Positions 10,044 through 20,744 of a stretch of 45,720 nucleotides of DNA are shown piece by piece (within the stretch, counting starts at the first letter, position 1; the number at the start of each line of letters is the position of its first letter). The notes beneath the pieces were generated by a model. The model was not told the origin of the DNA, ran no database searches, and worked only from the letters and a program-made list of their open reading frames with translations. This DNA is from an uncultured archaeon A07HR67. GTDB taxonomy: Archaea > Halobacteriota > Halobacteria > Halobacteriales > Haloferacaceae. The position numbers and the translations under genes were made by a program. The stretch lies in NCBI GenBank assembly GCA_000496175.1, contig KI543160.1:48790-94509 (forward strand), written 5' to 3'.

Positions 10044-10370
10044 GTGAGCCGCTTCTGGCGCCCGCAAAACCGGCGTGGCGACCCGATCGACCCGGTGCCG
10101 TTCGTCGTGAGCGCCGGGCTCGCGTTTCTGTTCGCGTTCTCCGTCGGGCCGATCTACGGGCTCACCTACGGGCTCTCGTTGCGAGCGTCGCTCGCGGCGT
10201 CGGGGATCGGGTTTCTCGCCGCGGGAACGGTGGCGTACGTCCAGTTGATCAGGCGTGCGCCGTCGGTCGACGCCGGGTCGCTCCCGCCCGGGCCGCGGTT
10301 CGAACGGCTGTTGTACGTCGGACTCGGGCTCGGAATCCTGCTCACGGCGCTGACGGTGCCGCTTTTGTGA
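10044..10370 (+). CDS. Membrane protein, conserved haloarchaeal hypothetical
   Basis: GTG start gives VSRFWRPQNRRGDPIDPVPFVVSAGLAFLFAFSVGPIYG; three TM helices. Confidence 0.6.
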   Translation: MSRFWRPQNRRGDPIDPVPFVVSAGLAFLFAFSVGPIYGLTYGLSLRASLAASGIGFLAAGTVAYVQLIRRAPSVDAGSLPPGPRFERLLYVGLGLGILLTALTVPLL

Positions 10371-10477
10371 TCCCCCGCCGTCGTGACGGCATCGGCGCCG
10401 GCACCGCGGCCGATCGGCTGTGCGTGTCGATCACACGACACCCGTAGCCTAAGAACCCATACGAAATGATCGTGAAC

Positions 10478-10717
10478 ATGGGCATTCTCGACACCGTGAC
10501 GAGCGTCTTGGCGGCATCGACACAACAGGCACCCGGCGACGGCGGCGACGACGGGTCGAGCGGCGCGTACTGGTGTGACGACTGCGGGGTTCGCGTGCGC
10601 GACGTCAACGTCGACACCGAGGGGCTCGACCGCGACGCCGAGGGGACGCCGGTGTGTCCCGACTGCGGAGACGCGATGCGGTTCGAACGGGCGACCGGAA
10701 GCGACTGCGCCTGCTGA
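10478..10717 (+). CDS. Small zinc-ribbon protein
   Basis: YWCDDCGVRV...PVCPDCGDAM; two CxxC pairs. Confidence 0.7.
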   Translation: MGILDTVTSVLAASTQQAPGDGGDDGSSGAYWCDDCGVRVRDVNVDTEGLDRDAEGTPVCPDCGDAMRFERATGSDCAC

Positions 10718-10739
10718 CCGCCGAGAACAGGAGAGACGG

Positions 10740-11957
10740 CTACGGCTCGCGGAGAACGGCCTCGTCGCCCGCCGTCGGGAACGGGTCGCTTCCGCCGAGC
10801 TCGTCGCCTTCCGTCGCCCGTGTCCACTCCTCGTCGGTGACGAGCGCGCCATCGAGCCGGTCGACGAGCGCGTCCCGCGTGAATTCCGTTCCGATGACGA
10901 CGTACGCCGTCTCGCGGTCTCCGTGCTCGTCGTGCCACTCCAAGTCGGGCCGGTTCGATCGAAGCATGTCGCGTTCGACCGCCGGCCGGCTCGCGATCCA
11001 CGGGCCGAGAGCGGTCACCCGTACCGATTGTCCCGCCTGCCCGACCTGTTGGCGGTGGTCGTTGCCGGCGACCCAGAGGGTCCCCTTCGACCGGACGACG
11101 CCGGCCGGGAGGTCACGGAGCACCGCCGCGATCCGGCCCGGGTGAAACGGCCGGCGGCGACGGTAGGTGAACGACGACACGTCATACACCTCGTCTGGGT
11201 GGCGGTGAGCGTGAGCGTCGCCGTCTGCTGCGTTCTCGTGGCCGTGGCCGTCGAGCGCGCGCTTCCACCCCGGAAGGTCGGCGATCGCTCGCTCGTCGAA
11301 GCGGTCGATACCGAGGAGCCGTTCCGAGGCGACCGCGGAGAACTCGGTTCGGATCGTCGTCGCGTCCGGCTGAAGCGCGGCCACGAGCTCCTCGGCGCGG
11401 TCCAGCTCCGCGTCGGTACACAGGTCGGCCTTGTTGAGCAGCACGACGTTCGAAACCTCCACCTGCTCGACGAGCAGGTCCGAGAGCGGTCGGCCCTCGG
11501 CGTCGGTGCCGCGGCGTTCCGGGGTGTCGGCGTGTGCGAAGGCGTCGAGAAACTGTCGGGTGTCGAGGACGGTCACGAGCGCGTCGACGCGATAGCGGTC
11601 GGCCACGCGCGACTCGGTGGTGAACAGCCGGGCGACCGGCGCCGGCTCAGAGATGCCCGACGACTCCACGAGGAGCGTGTCGAAGGAGCGCTCGCTCGCG
11701 AGCCGCACGACGGCGGTCTCGAGGTCGTCTTGGAGCTCACAACAGATACACCCGTTCGACAGCTCGGTGACTCCGTCGTCGACGTCGAGCTCCGACCCCT
11801 CCGCGATCAGTTCTGCGTCGACGTTCACGTCGCCCATATCGTTGACGAGCACGGCTATCTCGCGGTCTGTCACGTCTGTGAGAAGTCGGTTCAGAAGCGT
11901 CGTTTTGCCCGCGCCGAGGCTGCCAGACAACACGGTTACCGGAGTTCGATCGCTCAT
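10740..11957 (-). CDS. CobW/P47K (COG0523) family GTPase, putative metallochaperone
   Basis: Walker A GSLGAGKTTLLNRLL, CICC metal motif, NKAD. Confidence 0.92.
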   Translation of the reverse strand: MSDRTPVTVLSGSLGAGKTTLLNRLLTDVTDREIAVLVNDMGDVNVDAELIAEGSELDVDDGVTELSNGCICCELQDDLETAVVRLASERSFDTLLVESSGISEPAPVARLFTTESRVADRYRVDALVTVLDTRQFLDAFAHADTPERRGTDAEGRPLSDLLVEQVEVSNVVLLNKADLCTDAELDRAEELVAALQPDATTIRTEFSAVASERLLGIDRFDERAIADLPGWKRALDGHGHENAADGDAHAHRHPDEVYDVSSFTYRRRRPFHPGRIAAVLRDLPAGVVRSKGTLWVAGNDHRQQVGQAGQSVRVTALGPWIASRPAVERDMLRSNRPDLEWHDEHGDRETAYVVIGTEFTRDALVDRLDGALVTDEEWTRATEGDELGGSDPFPTAGDEAVLREP

Positions 11958-12072
11958 GTGTGTCGTCTCGTGGACCCGGTTCCTTCAACTCCCCGGCACC
12001 GATGCCGTGTGGAGCGGCCTCGAGCCGTCGGGAGCCGACACGTTGATACGCGGTCCGCACCGATCGGGGGGT

Positions 12073-12270
12073 ATGTCCGGTCTCGTGTCTCTCGTCGGGA
12101 TCGCTGCGCTCGTCGCGACGGTCGCGATGGTCGTCGCCATACTGTACCTCGTCTGGCTCTCGATGGGCGACGGGACCCACGCGCCGACTCCCGACGCCGA
12201 CCGCCCGGAGCTCGACGAGGAGACCGGCGAGGAGAATCAGCCGGAGGTCACGGACGGCGCGTCGGCGTGA
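12073..12270 (+). CDS. Small single-TM protein
   Basis: 65 aa with one hydrophobic helix and an acidic tail. Confidence 0.5.
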   Translation: MSGLVSLVGIAALVATVAMVVAILYLVWLSMGDGTHAPTPDADRPELDEETGEENQPEVTDGASA

Positions 12271-12366
12271 GCCAACCGCCGATTCACGACCGCCGCCGGT
12301 TCTGCGGCCGTCTCACGGCCTCACGACCGCGACAGGTTTACGTCGGTTCGCCGGTCATGGACAACG

Positions 12367-12663
12367 ATGACACTCGCCGACCGGATCGCGGCGTTCCGTG
12401 CCGCCCTCGATGAGTGGCTTCGCGGGCTCTACCACGGGATGATCACCCACCCGGCCTACGAGAAGATCGAAAAGGAGGCCGAAGACGCCGAGGACGCGTT
12501 CATGCTGGCGTGTTTCCCGGACGCGTTCGGCGTCCCCTCGCCCGTCTCGTACTACACCGCCGAGCTGCTGCCGTACCTCGAAACGGAGTTCGAGGCGTGG
12601 GAGCGCCGGCTGTGGGACCGCGAGAGCCTGCTCGAGCGCAAGGGCCAACAGTACCACTTCTGA
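12367..12663 (+). CDS. Conserved haloarchaeal hypothetical, coupled to the ArsA-type ATPase
   Basis: 98 aa; stop/start overlap TGATG with the next gene. Confidence 0.65.
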   Translation: MTLADRIAAFRAALDEWLRGLYHGMITHPAYEKIEKEAEDAEDAFMLACFPDAFGVPSPVSYYTAELLPYLETEFEAWERRLWDRESLLERKGQQYHF

Positions 12664-13640
12664 TGGAACAGTTCGTCTTCTTCGGCGGCAAAGGCGGGGT
12701 CGGCAAGACGACCGTCTCGTGTGCGTACGGATACAAGTGTGCGGCCGCCGGTCTGCGAACGCTCGTCGTCTCGACGGACCCCGCACACTCGGTGTCCGAC
12801 GTCTTCGATCAACAGTTCGACGACGACCCCGCGTCCGTCGACGGCGTCGACAATCTCGACGCGATGGAGCTCGACCCCGAAGACGAGGTACAACGCCACC
12901 TCTCGGAGATCCGGGAGAACCTCTCAGAACAGGTGTCGGCGGCGATGGTCAACGAGATCAACAAGCAGCTGGAGATGTCACACGGGACTCCCGGAGCGTA
13001 CGAGTCCGCGCTCTTCGACGCGTTCGTGAGCGTGATGCGCGAGGAGAGCGAGCCGTACGACCGGGTCGTCTTCGACACGGCGCCGACGGGGTCGACCCTG
13101 CGGCTGCTCGGCCTGCCGGAGTTTCTGGGCGACTGGATCGACCGGCTGATGTACAAGCGGCGCCAGTCGATCGACCTCTTCGAGAAGGCGGCGATCGGCA
13201 ACAACGAGCCGAGACGGGTGATGGACGGCGATCCGGTGTTGGCCCGGCTCGAACGCCGCAAGGAGTTCTTCGAGTACGCCGCCGAGACGATGCGGACGAA
13301 CGCCGCCTTCTTTCTCGTGTTGAACCCCGACCAGCTGTCGGTCAACGAGACCGAGCGGGCGATCGAGTCGTTCGCCGACCGCGACCTGTCGGTCCGCGGG
13401 CTCGTCGCGAACAAGCTCACCCCCGAACCCGACGACGACGAGTCGGGCCGCGGAGCCCGCTACCTGCGCGAGCGAGTCGCCACCGAGCGCGAGCGGCTCG
13501 AACAGGTCGAAACGGAGTTCGAGCCGCCGTTGGTGGCGGCGATCGAGTCGCGGACCCGCGAGATCCGCGGCGAGCTTCTCACACAGGTGGCCGCGGAGCT
13601 GGACGTCGACCCCGCGGCGCCGGAGCGCGCGCCGAACTGA
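12663..13640 (+). CDS. ArsA/GET3-type ATPase
   Basis: GGKGGVGKTTVSCAYGYKCAAAGLRTLVVSTDPAHSVSDVF. Confidence 0.92.
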   Translation: MEQFVFFGGKGGVGKTTVSCAYGYKCAAAGLRTLVVSTDPAHSVSDVFDQQFDDDPASVDGVDNLDAMELDPEDEVQRHLSEIRENLSEQVSAAMVNEINKQLEMSHGTPGAYESALFDAFVSVMREESEPYDRVVFDTAPTGSTLRLLGLPEFLGDWIDRLMYKRRQSIDLFEKAAIGNNEPRRVMDGDPVLARLERRKEFFEYAAETMRTNAAFFLVLNPDQLSVNETERAIESFADRDLSVRGLVANKLTPEPDDDESGRGARYLRERVATERERLEQVETEFEPPLVAAIESRTREIRGELLTQVAAELDVDPAAPERAPN

Positions 13641-13819
13641 CGACGCCGCGCCGGCAAATACGTACATCAACGCGGCGATAAATTTGTGATTTCTGCGGTA
13701 CAAATAACTCCGCGAGACGGCCTCGGACCGTTGATGTCGCCGGGTTCGGGGCAACTATCACGATTGAAGGAAATGTTTAACAAAGACACAACGGATCACA
13801 TTCATGAGGCAGTGAACCA

Positions 13820-15717
13820 ATGACAGGCGTAATCTGGATCGTGGCGGCCGTACTGGGGACGTTCACGCTTGGATACCTGGGGTACTCGCGGTACCTCTCG
13901 CAGTTCGTCGATCTCGACGAGGACCGCGAGACGCCAGCACACAAGTACGAGGACGGACAGGAGTACGTGCCGTCGAAGAAGCCAGTTCTGTTGGGCATCA
14001 CTTTTCGAGTATCGCGGGCGGCGCGCCGATCGTCGGTCCGATCACGGCGGGCGCCATCTGGGGATGGGTGCCCGCTCTGGCGTGGATCGCGGTCGGCAAC
14101 CCGTTGATGGGGTCGGTACACGACTTCGTCTCGTTGTCGGGCTCGCTCCGACACGAGGGGAAGTCGATCGGGTACATCATCGGTCAGTACGTCGGCGAGG
14201 GCGGCAAGAACATGTTGCTGTGGTTCGCCTTCCTGACGATTATCCTCGTGGTGGCGGTGTTCGCGCTCGTGGTCGGGATCGTGTTCAACGCGTTCCCACA
14301 GGTGACGACCGCGAGCTTCTTCTACATCGCACTCGCGTTCGCGTTCGGGGTGTACCTGTACCAGCTGAACGGACCGTTCATTCCCGGGACCGTGGTGTTC
14401 GTCGCCGGCGTCTTCGCTGGCGTCTGGGTCGGCATCCAGTACCCGTTCGCGTTGTTCCCGGCCGTCGAGGCCGGCGCGTACCCCGAGGGAACGGTCGTGC
14501 TCGCGGAGCTGCTGGGGCTCGGTGCCGGCGGCTGGCTCCCCGGTGCCGTCGTCAGTACCGACGCGATTCTCACGCCCAACGTCGCCGGCTGGGTGCCGGT
14601 CGTCATGATCTACGGCGGGATCGCGAGCGTGCTTCCCGTCTGGATCCTGCTCCAGCCGCGTGATTACCTCTCGTCGTTCCTTCTGTACACCGGCGTCGGC
14701 GGTACGCTGCTCGCGGTCATCGTCGGAACCCTGCTCGGGACGTCCGCAGAACCGCTCGTCATCGCCGACTCGCTCGGCGCGTTCAACGGCTTCTGGGGCG
14801 TCGAAGCGGCGGGCGTGGCGCCGTTGTTCCCGCTGCTTTTCATCACCATCGCCTGCGGGACGATAAGCGGGTTCCACTCGCTCGTCTCGTCGGGGACTAC
14901 CGCGAAACAACTGAACAAGGAGACCGACGCGCGGCTCATCGGCTACGGCGGCATGCTGGGCGAGGGGCTGCTCGCGGCGGTCGCGTTGTCGACGCTGGCG
15001 GTCGCCGGATTCGCCGACGCCGGCGGCGGAATCGGCGCGGCGCTGCCGAACTTCGCGACCGGCGGCGGGATCATCCTCACCAGCTTCGGACTGCCACAGG
15101 CGATCGGCGCGCCGTTCATGGCGCTGGTGCTCGTGAGCTTCCTGCTCACCTCGACCGACACGGCCGTGCGGCTGGGCCGGTACATGATGGAAGAGATCGT
15201 CGGGATTCCGGCCGGGCAGACGAAGACCGGACTCGAGAGCGTTTCCGGCGGCCCGCGCGCCGTGCTCGCGAACCTCGGACGCGGCCGGTACACGAATCCG
15301 CTGGTCCAGGTCGTGCCGGCGTACCTCCTCGTCATCTCCGGACAGTGGGTGACGTTGTGGGCGTTGTTCGGCGGCGCCAACCAGCTGCTCGCGGCGCTCG
15401 CGTTGTTGACCGCGACCGTCTGGATCGCCAACTGGGACGACTCCAAACAGCTCGTCTCGACCGGCGTCCCGATGGCGATTATGACGACGATCACCATACT
15501 CGGGCTGGCGTGGCTGGCGTTCTACAGCAACCTGTACCAGAACCTGATTCTGGGCGGCGCCAGCGGGACCGCCGCGATCATCTCGTCGGTGGTCCAGATC
15601 GTGCTCGCGCTCGTGCTCATCGGCCTCGCGCTGTCGTTAGTTCGGCAGGGATACAACAACATCCAATCGGTGCGCGAGGGAACGAGCGGGATCGCGGCCG
15701 AACCGGGCGACGACTGA
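13820..15717 (+). pseudogene. cstA: Carbon starvation protein A (peptide/pyruvate transporter family), interrupted by a 1-nt frameshift near 13997-14000
   Basis: N-terminal frame 13820-about 14000 continues in another frame from about 14000 to 15717; inserting one base restores ...LGHHFSSIAGGAPIVGPITAGAIWGWVPALAWIAVGNPLMGSVHDF... Confidence 0.85.
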
Positions 15718-15776
15718 CGACCGTCGCCGGACGCTTTTTTTGACGCGTCGCGAGCGTATGCCGCGACAGCGGCGCG

Positions 15777-16406
15777 TCAGCCGTCGTGGACGACCGCTGT
15801 GAAGGGAGCGTCGACAGCCTCGCCCTCCGGACCGGTCGCGATCGCGGTCACCGCGTCGTCGCCGGTCCTGACCCGCACGCGGTCCAGCCGGATCGGGGTG
15901 CCGTCGGCCGTCGCGGTCGCGGTCGCCGCGTCGGCCGTCGTGTCCAGCATCGATCGGGTGCCCGCCGCGGTCCACTCGGAGACCGACGAGACCGTCGCGC
16001 CGGTCGCGAGCTGGACGGCTCGGGCGTCCCCGAGCGCCGTGATCGGGTCGCGAACGATCGACGGCTGGTCGGCGACGGTCACCGCAGGGGCGGTGATCAG
16101 CCCGAATCGCCGGGGCTCCGCGGCGACGTACGCGCGTCTGAACACGGTGGCGACAACCTCTCGCGTGTTCGTTATCTGGACATCGCCGGAGAGGTCGACC
16201 GTCACGGAGACCTCCAGTGTCGTCTCCTCGGCGACAGAGCGTTCGTAGCCGGCCTCGGACGCCGTCGACGCCGGAAGGCGCGCGGGCGCGGCGGCGCTCG
16301 CTTCGATCGGGTCGGGCTCGTCCGGCAGCAGTCCGCAGCCGGCGGTGGCGGCCGTCGCGGCGACGAGGAGTCCGCGTCGCGTTCGGGTGGTCGGCGGGGG
16401 CGTCAT
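15777..16406 (-). CDS. Tat/lipobox lipoprotein, DUF6517-like
   Basis: N-terminus TRRGLLVAATAATAGCGLLPDEP has a twin-arginine-like segment and a lipobox Cys. Confidence 0.65.
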   Translation of the reverse strand: MTPPPTTRTRRGLLVAATAATAGCGLLPDEPDPIEASAAAPARLPASTASEAGYERSVAEETTLEVSVTVDLSGDVQITNTREVVATVFRRAYVAAEPRRFGLITAPAVTVADQPSIVRDPITALGDARAVQLATGATVSSVSEWTAAGTRSMLDTTADAATATATADGTPIRLDRVRVRTGDDAVTAIATGPEGEAVDAPFTAVVHDG

Positions 16407-16413
16407 CGGCCGG

Positions 16414-17070
16414 TCACCGCCAGAAGCGCCTGGCGAACCGGGAGAGAACCCCCTCCGTCGGCTCCTCGACCGGTTCCCAGAGCCGGAACGCGCCGGTCGG
16501 GCCGGCGGCCTCGCTGTCGACGATCTGTTGATCGTCGGGAGCGACGACGATCAGGTTCACCTCGTAGTGGCCGTAGTAGCCGAACTTCAACAGGGTTCGG
16601 TCGCGGAATCCGTCGACGAAGTCGGCGACGGCGTCCGGAATCCGCTCGGCGACGAGCACGAACGTGATGTCGGTGCCGTAGTGTTCCTCGTTCCCCTCGA
16701 CGCGGTCGTCGGCGACCGCGTGTCCGAGGTCGACGAGTCGTTCCAACTGCCCGACGGTCGGCGTCCGGACCCGGCGGGCGAAGAGGTATTCTTCGGTCTC
16801 GTGGTTGGCGTAATTCAACGCGGGGTGCAGAAACTGCTTTTGGGTTTCCATCCGCATCTCCGCGTACAGCTCGAACCGCTCCCCGTCGACGGCGTAGTCG
16901 GCCGCGAGGTCGTAGCTGTACATCAGTCGGTCGGCGACGCGGTCGAGATACGTGTCGTCGTAGTCGGGAACCGCCTCGCGAATCGCCGCCGGCAACGCGT
17001 CGTGATCGCGGGGGTCGGCCGCGTCAGCCGTCGGGTCGTCGGCGTCGGTCGGAGTGTCGCGTTCGGCCAT
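16414..17070 (-). CDS. Conserved haloarchaeal hypothetical protein
   Basis: 218-aa acidic ORF with typical halophile composition. Confidence 0.65.
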   Translation of the reverse strand: MAERDTPTDADDPTADAADPRDHDALPAAIREAVPDYDDTYLDRVADRLMYSYDLAADYAVDGERFELYAEMRMETQKQFLHPALNYANHETEEYLFARRVRTPTVGQLERLVDLGHAVADDRVEGNEEHYGTDITFVLVAERIPDAVADFVDGFRDRTLLKFGYYGHYEVNLIVVAPDDQQIVDSEAAGPTGAFRLWEPVEEPTEGVLSRFARRFWR

Positions 17071-17072
17071 CG

Positions 17073-17474
17073 TTACGCGTCGGTCCCGTCGGGGTCAGCA
17101 GTTGTCGTCTCGTACGGGACGGCGTCGCCGTCGACGGGCGGGGCGCCGACCGCGAGCAGTTCGACCGCTTCGTCTGCGCTCGCGGGGTTGTGTGCCCGTT
17201 GCGGGCTGTCGGGGTCGACGGCGAAGAGCTCGCCGGCGGCGACCGCGTAGGTTCGATCGGGGGTCTCGACGGCGAGCGTTCCAGAAAGGACGTAGAACGC
17301 CTCTTCTTGGGTCTCATGCGAGTGGTACGCGAGCGGAATCTGTTCGCCCGGCTCGGCACGGAACCGGTTCAACGCCACTGCCGTGAGCCCCGCGGGCCCC
17401 GCGAGCTTCCGACACTCACAGGGGCGATCCGGCTCCGGGTCGACCGATTCGGCGTCGACAACGCGGTATCCCAT
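17073..17474 (-). CDS. Cupin-domain protein
   Basis: EQIPLAYHSHETQEEAFYVLSGTLAVE...GELFAVDPDSPQRAHNP. Confidence 0.85.
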   Translation of the reverse strand: MGYRVVDAESVDPEPDRPCECRKLAGPAGLTAVALNRFRAEPGEQIPLAYHSHETQEEAFYVLSGTLAVETPDRTYAVAAGELFAVDPDSPQRAHNPASADEAVELLAVGAPPVDGDAVPYETTTADPDGTDA

Positions 17475-17615
17475 GTGTGTCCATTCCGGACGCCAAATAA
17501 AAACGCGTCGGGGGCGCGGGCGCCGCGAGAAGCGGGCGAGGGTGAGAACCCGCGTCCGCACGGCCCGTCGACACCGTTTAGTGGACTGACACACATAATC
17601 GTGATAGAACGAACC

Positions 17616-17845
17616 ATGGCTGACGGACCGAAACAGACGGAGGCGTGTGGCCGGTGCTCGATGTCGACCGTCGTCGACGCGGTAAGCAGCGACGAGTCGT
17701 CCGAGGAGCAGCCGGAACGGGACCCGTTCGGCGGCGAGCGAATCGAGGTCGCCGAATCCGAGATCCGCCGGGTGTCACCGGCCGGAGTCCTCGGAGACAT
17801 CAAAACGAAAATCAACGCCGTGGCGCGCCGGATCGCCTACGGAAA

Positions 17846-17849
<4 letters not shown>
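17616..17849 (+). CDS. 77-aa conserved haloarchaeal protein (CGRC motif); stop codon lies inside the inserted tnpB element
   Basis: MADGPKQTEACGRCSMSTVVDAVSSDES...INAVARRIAYGN*; the TGA overlaps the proposed right-end TCAA of the element. Confidence 0.65.
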
Positions 17850-18028
<179 letters not shown>

Positions 18029-18038
18029 AGCGTCAAAA

Positions 18039-18075
<37 letters not shown>

Positions 18076-18089
18076 ACTCGCCCGAAGCG

Positions 18090-19139
<1,050 letters not shown>

Positions 19140-19347
19140 TACAAATGTAACAATATGGTATCTCTTAAGTATCTGTTGGAATATCAGGCCGTGCTATCGG
19201 CAGTGAACTGTGTGGCTGACTGTCGGATTCATCCTGACCCTAAAGGGTCAGGCATTCTCCTCGGTACTCTGTAACGGACGCCGGGTCGTCGCCTGCGGCG
19301 TCGACGGGGAAACTTATAATCGTTCGTCACGTGCTTATCGGCAACCA

Positions 19348-20034
19348 ATGGAAGAAAGCATCTCCGGGTTCAAACAACGCGGGGACTGGGGCGACGTCGT
19401 CGAACACGGCGAGCGAATCACCCTCGCGCTGCGAGAAGCCGGCGCGGACAGCGACGCGTTCCACGAGTTCGACGACTGGCGGCCGAAATCACACGAGCGG
19501 ATCGACGAGGACGTCTCCGAGAAGACGGCCGCACAGGCGTCCGTCGGCGAGGGCGACGGCGAGAAGGCCGGACAGAGTCCCGGCGACGACCTCCAGACGG
19601 CCGGCGAGAAGCTCACGGAGTCCTACGAGAAGGTCGAAGAAGACGACACGGAGGGTGCCGTCGAGCGGTGGGGCGAGTCGATAAACCACGTCGCCCGCGC
19701 CGCCGATTCCGCGAGTCGAAAGGCGCTCCGGAGGGTCGAAGACGCCGTCTACCAGAAGGTGATGACGCAGGTGGCCCCGTACTACTTCGACAACGAACTC
19801 ATCAGCGCCAACGTCACCGAGGTCGGCCGCGGCGAGAACGGCGAGACGTTCGAGTTCGAGGTGAACGTCAACGACGACGACCTCAAATCGGAGGTGAGCG
19901 AGATTCTCGCGGAGTACGAGTCGGAGATCGACCGCTGGCACGTCGAGACAGAGAAGCGGACCGAAGACGTCGCGGCCGCAGAAGGCGTCGAGCCGCCCGA
20001 AGAAGAGGGTGGCCCGGAATCGACGATGACCTGA
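19348..20034 (+). CDS. DUF5828-like conserved haloarchaeal protein
   Basis: MEESISGFKQRGDWGDVVEHGERI...; TATA-like aacttataat upstream at 19311-19320. Confidence 0.65.
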   Translation: MEESISGFKQRGDWGDVVEHGERITLALREAGADSDAFHEFDDWRPKSHERIDEDVSEKTAAQASVGEGDGEKAGQSPGDDLQTAGEKLTESYEKVEEDDTEGAVERWGESINHVARAADSASRKALRRVEDAVYQKVMTQVAPYYFDNELISANVTEVGRGENGETFEFEVNVNDDDLKSEVSEILAEYESEIDRWHVETEKRTEDVAAAEGVEPPEEEGGPESTMT

Positions 20035-20093
20035 GCGCGGAGAACGATTCGAAGTCACCGGGCTTTATTTTACGGCACGACGAAGCCGAAGCC

Positions 20094-20333
20094 ATGAGCA
20101 GCCCACTCCGTATCGAGCCCGGTGACCTCTCGGCCGACGAGATCATCGCCGAACTGCGAGCGGGACGACGGGTGCTCGTCGGCGTCAACGTCGCCGGCGG
20201 CACCCACGACGTCGTGCTCCGGTACGACGGAGAGACGTATCACTGTGACACACCGACGAACCTCCACAGACACACCGAGGAGTCCGAGATGCGCAGCTGT
20301 CTCAGCCGGATGGGATACGCGAACGAAGACTGA
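20094..20333 (+). CDS. Small conserved haloarchaeal protein
   Basis: 79 aa; MSSPLRIEPGDLSADEIIAELRAGRRVLVGVNVAGGTHDVVLRYDGETYHCDTP. Confidence 0.6.
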   Translation: MSSPLRIEPGDLSADEIIAELRAGRRVLVGVNVAGGTHDVVLRYDGETYHCDTPTNLHRHTEESEMRSCLSRMGYANED

Positions 20334-20365
20334 GGTTTAATTCCGTCGCCGCCGACATCCCTTCT

Positions 20366-20740
20366 ATGGCCAAAGCAGAGATCGAAGACCTCGTCGGCGA
20401 CGTCTCTCCCTCGTTCGAACACGTGCTCTCGTGTGTCTTCGGCATACGCGACCACGAGAGCCGCACGTACCTGACGCTACACGAGTACCCCGGAAGCACC
20501 GTCTCAGAGCTGGCTGACGTGCTCGACCGCGACCGTTCGAACGTGAACCGGTCGTTGTCGACGCTCCGCGAGAAGGGGCTCGTCGAGCGCCGCCGCCGGC
20601 TCCTGGATTCGGGCGGCTACGTGTATCAGTACACCGCGATCCCCGTGCCGGAGGCGAAACGGTTGTTACACGAAGCGCTCGACGAGTGGGTCGACGCCGT
20701 CCACGGGTCGATCGACGGGTTCGAGCCCGACGGGTCGTGA
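20366..20740 (+). CDS. Winged-HTH transcriptional regulator (TrmB/MarR-like)
   Basis: TVSELADVLDRDRSNVNRSLSTLREKGLVERRRRLLDSGGYVYQYTAIP. Confidence 0.8.
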   Translation: MAKAEIEDLVGDVSPSFEHVLSCVFGIRDHESRTYLTLHEYPGSTVSELADVLDRDRSNVNRSLSTLREKGLVERRRRLLDSGGYVYQYTAIPVPEAKRLLHEALDEWVDAVHGSIDGFEPDGS

Positions 20741-20744
20741 GCGG

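Noticed and set aside
13985-14015. Programmed ribosomal frameshift in cstA
   Set aside because: No obvious slippery heptamer or downstream structure, and a second similar 1-nt lesion occurs in pdxS; indel or sequencing error is simpler
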